From positions 1 to 26,018 of IMG/VR virus record IMGVR_UViG_3300030107_002341: a stretch of DNA of 26,018 nucleotides; one strand, given 5' to 3'. Below are positions 5,661-13,300 of this stretch, one piece after another. Every line of letters starts with the position of its first letter. The first letter of the stretch is position 1. Position numbers and translations under genes: made by a program. The stretch is from a virus. The notes under the pieces were generated by a model that made no database searches, was not told the DNA's origin, and saw only the letters and a list, made by a program, of their open reading frames with translations.

Positions 5661-6996
5661 TGAATCAACAGAAAAAGCTTTACTTGGTTCAATAATGATA
5701 AGACCAGAAACTTTAGAGTTGGCTCAAAAGTGGATAGAGGAACCAAATGTTTTTTATAGTGATTTTCATAAAAATATATGGAACACCATACTATCTCTTA
5801 ACGATCGTGGAGAACATATAGATATGGTAACTGTTGCTCATAACTATCCACAGAAAAATAGCATTAAAAAAGATATTGCTTACGAAATAACAACAATAGG
5901 TACTGGCGAAGCTACACCGTCGAAAGCTGAATATTACGCTAAGATGCTTCACGGATATTGGCTTAGGCGAGAGCTTGGCGATTACTCTAAGAAACTAGGT
6001 ATGCTAACAGAAGACAACTCAAATGATATAAGCGACCTTCTTAATGAATCGCATACTCTTATAGGTAATCTTATAAAGCTACAACCATCTAAAGAGTTTG
6101 ATATGGCTGAGCTACTATTAGAAACACAAGAATCTATATTCAGTAGAAAAACCAATATAAAAACAGGTATACCTAAATTTGATAAGGTAATATCTGGGAT
6201 GACAAGAGGTGAGATAACTATTGTAGCTGGAAGACCTGCTAATGGCAAGACAACTGTAGCTGCAAACATAGCAAGAAACCTGGTTATGAGTGGACACAAA
6301 GTGGTTATGTTTAATCGTGAGATGCCTAATACTGAGATGATGAAAAAGTTTATTGCGATGGAAGGAGATACTATTTCATATAGAAACTTAAGGCACGGAA
6401 TACCATCAAGTAAAACAAAAGTACACGAAGCGATGGATTTTATACACAAAAACTACACAGATAAGCTATTTATGTTTGATGATATAAGAACATTGTCGGA
6501 CACGTTTCACGAGATAAAGAATGTTAAGCCAGACGTTGTGATAGATGACCATATAGGATTAATAGAGTACTCACCTAACGACAGAAGAGATTTAAGACAT
6601 AAGATTGGGGAAACAACCAAGCAATACAAATGGCTTGCAAAATCAGAAGATATGTGCGTTATGCTTGTATCACAATTAAATAGAAATATTGAATACCGAA
6701 TAGACGCTGTGCCAAGATTGTCGGACTTAGCTGAGTCTGGTAACTTAGAACAAGATGCCGAGATAGTAGCGTTTACACACTATCCTTATATATCAAGATA
6801 CGGAGAAGAAGATTCAAATGGTAGGATATGGACTGAGAATGAATTACAATTAGTGGTATGTAAAAACAGGTACGGAACTACTGGATCAGTTGAAATAGGA
6901 TATTCTGGTGATAGCTGTAAGTTATTTGATGACCTTGGCTCAGCTATGAATCACGAAACAGAAAAGAAACAACTAGAAATGGAGGAGTTAGGATGA
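5653..6996 (+). CDS. DnaB-like replicative DNA helicase
   Basis: Hexameric 5'-3' replicative helicase. Residues 1-110 match the DnaB N-terminal helical domain (STEKALLGSIM near the start). The RecA-like domain has Walker A GRPANGKT (193-200), the catalytic glutamate in FNREMPN (E223), Walker B VVIDDH (295-300) and the sensor-like LVSQLNR. The later PRLSDLAESGNLEQDAE stretch is the family's conserved loop region. 447 residues is normal. Start is TTG, overlapping the methyltransferase end by eight bases. No primase or loader gene is seen in the window, so the phage either uses the host's or encodes them elsewhere. Confidence 0.95.
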   Translation: MYSESTEKALLGSIMIRPETLELAQKWIEEPNVFYSDFHKNIWNTILSLNDRGEHIDMVTVAHNYPQKNSIKKDIAYEITTIGTGEATPSKAEYYAKMLHGYWLRRELGDYSKKLGMLTEDNSNDISDLLNESHTLIGNLIKLQPSKEFDMAELLLETQESIFSRKTNIKTGIPKFDKVISGMTRGEITIVAGRPANGKTTVAANIARNLVMSGHKVVMFNREMPNTEMMKKFIAMEGDTISYRNLRHGIPSSKTKVHEAMDFIHKNYTDKLFMFDDIRTLSDTFHEIKNVKPDVVIDDHIGLIEYSPNDRRDLRHKIGETTKQYKWLAKSEDMCVMLVSQLNRNIEYRIDAVPRLSDLAESGNLEQDAEIVAFTHYPYISRYGEEDSNGRIWTENELQLVVCKNRYGTTGSVEIGYSGDSCKLFDDLGSAMNHETEKKQLEMEELG

Positions 6997-7199
6997 GCAT
7001 ATCCTGGTTTGAATTTTTATGCGCTCTTGCGCTTGTAATATTAGTTAAAGATTACAATGGAACATTGGAAGAATCTTTAAATAGATTTGAGGAAAAGATT
7101 GGAATCAGAACTGAGTTGCCGCCAGATACAATTGATACTACTCCGCCGTATTACATTCCACCAATAGAAAAAGAGAAAGATGAAAACAATGCACATTAG
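6993..7199 (+). CDS. Small membrane-anchored protein (68 aa)
   Basis: Residues 4-19 form a short hydrophobic helix (WFEFLCALALVILV). A charged segment and a proline-rich C-terminus (LPPDTIDTTPPYYIPPIEK) follow. A strong GGAGG site and an ATGA overlap tie it to the helicase. It may tether replication to the membrane or be an early host-takeover factor; this is not shown by the sequence. Confidence 0.6.
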   Translation: MSISWFEFLCALALVILVKDYNGTLEESLNRFEEKIGIRTELPPDTIDTTPPYYIPPIEKEKDENNAH

Positions 7200-7389
7200 A
7201 AACGTCAAGAAACCTTTATGTGATTATAAAGATTGCGATAACGTAGCTCTTTATGAGTTTACTGATATTGTTAAAGTAGACCCAAAGTCTTTTCCTACTA
7301 AAACTATAAGCCTAGGAACTTCCTGTGAGAAACATTTAGATAAATTAAGAAAAAAATTCGATACCGACAAGAAAGATTTAAATGCATAG
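7180..7389 (+). CDS. Putative zinc-binding protein (69 aa)
   Basis: C14-x4-C19 with a later C49-x2-H52 (TSCEKH) makes a plausible CCCH zinc site in a compact, mostly beta domain of about 55 residues, followed by a basic tail. It overlaps both neighbours by 20 and 8 bases. A second in-frame ATG at 7189 is possible. Similar Cys/His knuckles occur in many small phage proteins without known role. Confidence 0.6.
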   Translation: MKTMHIRNVKKPLCDYKDCDNVALYEFTDIVKVDPKSFPTKTISLGTSCEKHLDKLRKKFDTDKKDLNA

Positions 7390-7648
7390 AGATCACCCCT
7401 ATCTAAGAGCACATGAAAGATGGAAAAGCTATACTCGGTGGTGGTTTTCTTATTGTAAACCTCGGTTAAAGCCATCTCCCTACAGTCAAGAGGGTGCTTA
7501 TATTACGTTATCCACAGATATTGCGCCAAGCAGTAGTAGGGTTAGGCAGACTAAAAGACCCAACCTTGATTGGTACGATAAATTCTATGACGGATATGGG
7601 AGTTACGATAAAATAAAAAACATGATTGACCATATGGAGACTATATGA
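7382..7648 (+). CDS. Hypothetical aromatic-rich protein (88 aa)
   Basis: 88 residues with many Trp, Tyr, Arg and His (HERWKSYTRWWFSYCKPRLK near the N-terminus; NLDWYDKFYDGYGSYDK near the C-terminus). No known motif. It has no clear ribosome binding site and probably depends on translation of the overlapped upstream gene; its stop overlaps the bS21 start by four bases. Confidence 0.6.
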   Translation: MHRDHPYLRAHERWKSYTRWWFSYCKPRLKPSPYSQEGAYITLSTDIAPSSSRVRQTKRPNLDWYDKFYDGYGSYDKIKNMIDHMETI

Positions 7649-7875
7649 AATTAGAAACTTTTCAAGCGAAGCCTATAGAAGTATCGAAAAAGAAAAATGA
7701 AAGCGTACAACGGCTAATTTCGCGCTTTAAAAAGGCATTTAGTAATAGTGGGATTATTGAAGAATTAAAGGAAAGAAGATTTTACGAAAAGAAATCTGAA
7801 AGAAAGAGGCGGGAAAAGAAGAAAACCCGCCTCCGTATGAAGAGACAGCTGAGAGAAGATAGAAAATCTTTTTAA
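7645..7875 (+). CDS. rpsU: Phage-encoded ribosomal protein bS21 homologue
   Basis: A 76-residue homologue of small-subunit protein bS21, the last gene of the rightward unit. The diagnostic core is present: KKNESVQRLISRFKKAF (16-32), SGIIEELKERRFYEKKSERK (35-54), matching the family's N-E-x2-x3-L-x-RFK and RRxFYEKPSxRKR pattern. A Lys/Arg tail of about 20 residues follows. bS21 sits near the 16S rRNA 3' end and affects initiation, so the protein may enter host ribosomes and favour phage messages. GGAG lies upstream of the ATG. Its 3' part also encodes, antisense, the likely late terminator. Phage bS21 genes are known from aquatic phages. Confidence 0.87.
   Translation: MKLETFQAKPIEVSKKKNESVQRLISRFKKAFSNSGIIEELKERRFYEKKSERKRREKKKTRLRMKRQLREDRKSF
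7798..7833 (-). terminator. Likely intrinsic terminator of the leftward late operon, inside the bS21 gene
   Basis: On the minus strand GAGGCGGG and CCCGCCTC form a perfect 8-bp GC-rich stem (7826-7833 with 7806-7813) around a 12-base pyrimidine loop, followed by TTTCTTTC. It lies about 40 bases beyond the last late stop codon. On the plus strand the same hairpin has no T-run, so it should act mainly on leftward transcripts. Confidence 0.65.
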
Positions 7876-8607
7876 TTATCTTGTAATGTTTTCTGGTAAT
7901 TTATATAAATCTTCCTCTCTTTGTTTCATAGCTTGACGTAATAAATTCTCAACCCAATTATATTGTAAAATCTCTTTTTCTGGTTTATCAAACTTTTTTT
8001 GATGAGTATCTAATTTTCCCATCTGTTCAAGCGTTGACCCTGGCTTTGCTCCAGCGTGAATGCTTTCATGGATTAACGATCTTAAGGGCAATCTTTTCTC
8101 CATAGAAGATTTATTTCCAAATATAGCTATTGTATCTGGTGTTGCACCCGTTTCACTTTTTTCATAATAACCTGACATTGCTCCAGTTTTTGAGCCTGGA
8201 TACCCCTCCTCTGTTCTGTAAGCTACTAAACCTCCAGGCTTATCCATAAGATTGTACTTGTCTAGTATTCTCTCTATAAGGAATTTACCTTCTCTGCGTC
8301 TATTAAAGTCAGCTGTCATCCCAAGTAGTTCTCCTAAAGATTGCTCTGCAAGTTTCTTTTGAGGGCCAAGAACTCCACTTCTCGAAGAAGTAAGAATCTC
8401 CGTCATAGCATCTCTCAACTTTAACATATCCATAGGAATTCCCTTGGATACAGTTTTACCAACCCTAATATCAACTGGGTCTCCATATCTTTCAGACATT
8501 GGAATTAAAAAATCTGCTATAGATTTTGCTGATGGACTTGTCTTAGTAGAGACTGCTTTCGCAGACTGAGTTCTTGGTTTAAATTTATATTTATTCTTCG
8601 GTGGCAT
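7876..8607 (-). CDS. Putative HExxH zinc metalloprotease, late gene
   Basis: Last gene of the leftward unit, 243 residues. LRSLIHESIHAG contains HESIH (180-184), the zincin metallopeptidase signature: two zinc-binding His and the catalytic Glu, preceded by hydrophobic residues as expected. A third ligand could be one of the glutamates around 209-220 (KPEKEILQYNWVE). The N-terminal 30 residues are basic and Ser/Thr-rich, starting MPPKNK, very like the start of the gene upstream (MPPKSK). The location after internal virion proteins suggests it may be packaged and ejected. A prohead or lysis protease is an alternative. Fold assignment depends on a short motif. Confidence 0.6.
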   Translation of the reverse strand: MPPKNKYKFKPRTQSAKAVSTKTSPSAKSIADFLIPMSERYGDPVDIRVGKTVSKGIPMDMLKLRDAMTEILTSSRSGVLGPQKKLAEQSLGELLGMTADFNRRREGKFLIERILDKYNLMDKPGGLVAYRTEEGYPGSKTGAMSGYYEKSETGATPDTIAIFGNKSSMEKRLPLRSLIHESIHAGAKPGSTLEQMGKLDTHQKKFDKPEKEILQYNWVENLLRQAMKQREEDLYKLPENITR

Positions 8608-8609
8608 AA

Positions 8610-9695
8610 TTACATTCTATTGTATTGTACTGCTTCGTCAAAATCACCTGATTTAATAAAATCAGTTACTTCATCAAGACTGTTCCCTAAAAAGCCAACA
8701 TCATCGGCATAAAAATCTCCCCGCTCTTTGTATACAGTATACTTCTTTCCATCGATTACGGCTTCATATTCATTGTTACTGCCAGAAAGTTTTTTAAACT
8801 TAGTATCTGATCCACCAGATCTTGTAAACTTTATATTCTTTAATGCTTTTGATTTTTGCTTCGGGTCTAATACGTCTAACAATCCTCTAACTGTATTTTC
8901 ACTTCCAGGCTCTACCATAATTGGTATTTTTTTCTTAGTTGATTTTTTTATTAAAGACAATAAAGACTCGTCATTAATTCTTGACGGCAATCCTCTTAAT
9001 TTAATTGCTTTTATATGACCAGTTGGTATTCCAACTTTATTGTAAACTCTTTCTTCTGCTTCAAACTTTGGCTGACCTTTACGAAAAGCACTTTTTCTAG
9101 AAGATTGGCCATGAGCGTAAGGGGAAATTGTAGTTCCTCTCATCTTGGATATACCTTTTTTATCTAATACTAACTGAATATCTAAGTCTGAAGAACCTAA
9201 TCCTGGAACTAGTGAATATTCTGGATCTCTTGTTACCGATACGCTATGTCCTCTTTTATCTTTGTATACCCATTCTCCTGGATTTTCTGCTCCTATACGA
9301 TTTTTTTTAAGGATACCAGCTGCGTTGTCAATTGTTGTATTATGATAAACTGGACTATCTACTTTAATATCAAACTTCTTTAAAAGAGCGGGTGTATTTC
9401 TAGTCTTTATATTTTTATAAGCTCCTGGCGCTAATACCCCAGCTAACATTACAACTAATGGATTAACATTATCCATACTGCCTAAAGCAGTTAACCCTGT
9501 TTCAGCAGCTAAATCAATTGGGCCTATAGGAGTTAAGCTTTGAACCGCTCCACTTTGAGGCATAGACTCTAATCGTCTTTGCGCTTGCATTGCTTCTACA
9601 ATACTAGAGCCTTCACCAGAGGATTTGCCAGCATATAGCCTATCAAGCTCAAGCTGATTATAAATATCTTGTATAGTTTTGCTCTTCGGTGGCAC
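8610..9695 (-). CDS. Putative ADP-ribosyltransferase-fold protein, probable virion effector
   Basis: 361 residues; start is GTG with AGG four bases away. Residues 115-235 follow the ADP-ribosyltransferase-like pattern seen in phage and toxin proteins: VYHNT (H118), then HSVSVTRD (S153 and R155 on the NAD-pocket strand), the LDIQLVLDKKGISKM strand-helix, and FEAEERVYN (E212-E215), followed by IPTGHIKAIKL. This gives a His-Ser/Thr-Glu triad. The N-terminus (1-100) has a hydrophobic stretch near 78-92; a C-terminal extension (240-361) is not recognised. It is co-transcribed with internal virion proteins, which recalls phage T4 Alt, an ADP-ribosyltransferase injected with DNA. Target unknown; activity not proven. 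Confidence 0.58.
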   Translation of the reverse strand: MPPKSKTIQDIYNQLELDRLYAGKSSGEGSSIVEAMQAQRRLESMPQSGAVQSLTPIGPIDLAAETGLTALGSMDNVNPLVVMLAGVLAPGAYKNIKTRNTPALLKKFDIKVDSPVYHNTTIDNAAGILKKNRIGAENPGEWVYKDKRGHSVSVTRDPEYSLVPGLGSSDLDIQLVLDKKGISKMRGTTISPYAHGQSSRKSAFRKGQPKFEAEERVYNKVGIPTGHIKAIKLRGLPSRINDESLLSLIKKSTKKKIPIMVEPGSENTVRGLLDVLDPKQKSKALKNIKFTRSGGSDTKFKKLSGSNNEYEAVIDGKKYTVYKERGDFYADDVGFLGNSLDEVTDFIKSGDFDEAVQYNRM

Positions 9696-9792
9696 TTTTC
9701 CTAGCTTTCTTCATTTCTCTTTTAATTCTTTTATTCTGTACAGCAAGTTTACGTCTAAGTCGCTTGCGTTCTTTCGCAGCTCGATTAGGCAT
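9658..9792 (-). CDS. Very basic 44-aa peptide
   Basis: MPNRAAKERKRLRRKLAVQN opens a peptide that is almost half Lys/Arg and probably a single helix. Its ATG overlaps the upstream stop codon (TAATG), and its end overlaps the ADP-ribosyltransferase-like gene by 38 bases. Candidate roles: DNA condensation in the capsid or nucleic-acid binding. It vaguely resembles the basic ends of small ribosomal proteins, not enough to name it. Confidence 0.55.
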   Translation of the reverse strand: MPNRAAKERKRLRRKLAVQNKRIKREMKKARKSATEEQNYTRYL

Positions 9793-10340
9793 TATCTTCT
9801 AAACATTTTAGAAAGAGATACTTTTAGTAAGTCAGCAAGGCTTGGAGCTTGAGCGCTTTCAGTTTCTACATTAGGCATGCGAGCTTCTTGCATTCTGTAG
9901 TTAGGATTCATTGGGTTTGTCAATTCATCTTGGTACAGCCTTTCGTGAAATCTGTCATCTTGAATTAATTCATCTCGCTCTATTAATGTATTTGCTCTAT
10001 TTCTAAGAAGTTCGACAGTTTCTCTGCTTATTGGCCTTGCCCTATTTTCATCTCCTTTTCTCATCCAACTTTTTATATGACCCGCCATTTCCTCTTCTTC
10101 AGGAGTGCCTTGTATTCTAGATATATAATAGTCTATTCTAGCATCATCATCGTCTTTAATTCTTTTCCCCTGCCCTCTTGCTTCCTTGAGATAGTCTTCA
10201 TAAATAAAAGGTCTGTCTTCAAATTCTGAAACATAACCCCTTGGTCTTCTGATTTGCAAGCTATCAGATAAAAGCTCTGCGAGATCACTAGCATTTATTA
10301 TATCATCTATCGATTTTCTGTTTCTGTTTTGTCCATTCAT
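9792..10340 (-). CDS. Hypothetical late protein (182 aa)
   Basis: A polar, charged, probably helical protein with an Asn/Arg-rich start (MNGQNRNRKSIDDIIN) and no membrane segment. AAGGA lies eight bases before the ATG. The C-terminus LADLLKVSLSKMFRR could be an amphipathic helix. Between the giant internal protein and the enzyme-like genes it may be another virion-associated or packaged protein. Not recognised. Confidence 0.7.
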   Translation of the reverse strand: MNGQNRNRKSIDDIINASDLAELLSDSLQIRRPRGYVSEFEDRPFIYEDYLKEARGQGKRIKDDDDARIDYYISRIQGTPEEEEMAGHIKSWMRKGDENRARPISRETVELLRNRANTLIERDELIQDDRFHERLYQDELTNPMNPNYRMQEARMPNVETESAQAPSLADLLKVSLSKMFRR

Positions 10341-10370
10341 AATACTATCCTTATTTTTTATAAATTTTTA

Positions 10371-13300
10371 TTATGGATTTGCCTCTTCCTTTAGCTTCCT
10401 TATTTTCCATACCATATATGAAGCAAAGTTTACATCTTCAAATAGTAATGGATTGCTTGGTCTTTTGCTATTCCATTCGTTGAATAGGCTAGATGCTTGA
10501 GAGTATTTCTTATCCTCGTAATGTTTAAAAATCTTACTTCTTATTTTTCCTTTATCTACCGATATCCCTTTTTCTTTTTGACCAGGAGTTTCAACTCTTT
10601 TAGCTGCTTGTCCTACAAAACCACCAAAGATAGAGGCGTAACCTTTTATACTTCTTTGATACGTATCCCAATCTCCAGCTCCATATTTCTCAATGTTGCT
10701 TGATAGTGCTTGTGTACCAGCGTATGCCTTTTCAAGATCGGATAAAACTACAGGCGTTAAAAAGAATTTAACAGAAGATAATTTATCTTCGGCTTCAAGT
10801 ATATCAGAAAAGAAACCCATAGAACCAACAACGCCAAATGCCTCAATAAGCTTATCCCAGCCTTCTTTATCTTCTCGAACTACATCTTCACCACTTAAAA
10901 ACTTAACAAGCTTGTCTTTAGCCCACATTACAAAGCTAGCACCGAACATTCCTCCAGCTGCCATTCTTAATGGAGCAAATACATTACCAGATGATATTTC
11001 TCTTTTTAGTGTATCTTTAGCGTACTTAGCCTGTCTATAACCAAATCTTTTAAAGATAAAAAATGGTCTCAATTTTGGGTTGTTAAACGCTAGAGGGTCT
11101 TTAAGAATATCTTTTTGTAGTTGACTTTCTTTAGCAAACCTATACATAGCATTTTCTATTTTAGTATTACCTAAAGAAGCTTTACTAAAATCAGATACAC
11201 CTAATCTAGTTAAATTTCTTGTTGCCCAGTTATACCGACTTGATCCTTTTTTAGATGTTTTTGTAGTCTTGTATAAATCTTTAACATAGACTTCAGCTGT
11301 AGATGCAGCAAGCATTTGGTTCATCAAATTTATTAATTTAAATCCAGTAAGCGTGGTAAGTAAATTAGCAGTATTGGCGAGCCTAGTTCCTTTTTCAGTA
11401 GCTATTTTTTTAATACCTTCTTTTATACTTCTAGGATTTGACAATCCCATGTCAGTACCAAGAACCATATCCATTACATTATGATGTCTAGCTCCAGATT
11501 GCCTTATCCTTTTCCTTACATCTTTATCAAAAAGTCTAAACGCACCTCTAAGCGTTCTCCAATAACCAGCTTCAACAGCTGTAGATATTAAAGTTTGTGT
11601 GATGTTTGGAATAGTTGCAAAACCAAGACCTATTTTAGTTCCATACTCAAATGACATAATACCCTCGGCAAGCTTTCTAGCCGTTGGAGACATTTGTTTC
11701 GCTGGGTCTACACTAGATAATCCTGTAAAGTTACCATATAATTCTTTTAATACTTTATATTCAGCTGGGTCTTTAATCCTTAGCATATCAAGTAATACTT
11801 TTGCTTTCTCACCTTTTTTCCCAAAGACCTCTGCCGTTGCCATTCTTTTTCCAAACTTATCAAAATACCTTGCAATAATTTCCGTTGCATTTCTTTCATA
11901 AAATTCAGTTGGAAGTTTTAATTTTCTTTTCTTTTCTAAGTTTCCAAACGGAGAATACATTTCGCCAAAGACTTCTTCTCTTAATGACTCCATCGCATCC
12001 TTATAACTAAGCTTACCCTCTTTTACAAGTTTATTAAGAGCTTTATTTGTTGTATTAGAAAAGTCTCCAGCGGATATTGCTCTTTCTACAATCCTATTAA
12101 GTAATTCTAAATCTCTTTTGCTGTATACTTTCTTTTCAAGAAACGCTTTATTTTTATCCATAAACGGCATCAAGTCGTCAAAGATAATTTTTTGAATATC
12201 TTTTCTCATCATACGAGGAAAGTATCCTTCTATATAACCAGCGATATCTATGCCAGCTTTTTCAGCCATTTTATATGCTGCGTCAAGCTGTATTTTAATC
12301 TTATCAGCTATCACCTTAGCTTCTCTGCTTACGCCTTTCTTTCCTTCAAGCGCATCAGCAACTTCTTTTGGATTTTTAAATTTGAAAAGACCGCTTTCTC
12401 TAATAGCTTTTTCTACGAATGTTCCAGTAATTTCTTTTGCTTTTGCATCAGCCTTTGGAATCCATTCAAGACCAAGTGTTTGCGACTCTCTTTGCTTAAG
12501 CCTTGCTTCAGCCGAAAGCATTGGTTGTACCCATTTTTCTGGAAATATTTTTTCAACTAAAGTTTTACCTGGTTGTATCTCTAGAAGCTTTGGCCCAATT
12601 TGCTTTTTTAAATCAACCAAATCTCTTTCATATTGAAGGGACTTTCTATATTTAAAAAGCTCTAAAGGAGTCATATCCTTAGTACTTTTATCTTTTTTGC
12701 CAGTAATATTCTTTTTTGTTTCCGATAAAAACTTATTATTAAACCCATACTGTTCAGTGGTAAGCTTCTTACTTAAACCCGCTACTTCCTGAACTCTTTT
12801 CTTCTTAAGGGCTTCTGGTGACATTCCTTCTTTATATAGATCAAATTCTTTGAAGAACTCTGCTTTGCCAAGTGATATGGTTTTCTTTTTCTTAGTGTCA
12901 ACGCTTCTTACTCTAAAAACATTTAACCCTTTACCAGTCTCACCCTCACCAACTATTTCAGCTTTTTCAAATCCTTTTCTTTCAGATGTCCATACCTGTC
13001 CTTCGCGCTCACCTTTTTCACGAAGCTTTAATTCTCTCTCAGCGTACTCTTTTATAAATTCTGGAGATGCTTCTTTCGCTTGAACTTGAGGTTGTATTAT
13101 TGGCTCACCTCTTTTAATTCTTCCAGGAACTTTAAGTGCCATATTTGCACCACGAATACCAAGAATCATTCCACCAGCGTGAACAAAGTCTTGTGGTGTT
13201 GGAACCCTAAGGTCAAGTGCTGGTTCTAATGTACCAAAAGCTGCTATTTCTTGCGCCACTCTAACTGCTTCACTCGAACCTTTAAAAGCTGCTCTACCTC

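Noticed and set aside
5982-6449. 155-residue antisense reading frame opposite the helicase gene
   Set aside because: It is hydrophobic shadow coding opposite a well-supported DnaB gene, with no ribosome binding site and no operon context.
12192-12636. Two overlapping plus-strand frames of over 120 residues inside the 1193-residue gene
   Set aside because: They overlap each other in different frames and have Phe/Ser-rich composition typical of the reverse strand of Lys/Glu-rich coding DNA.
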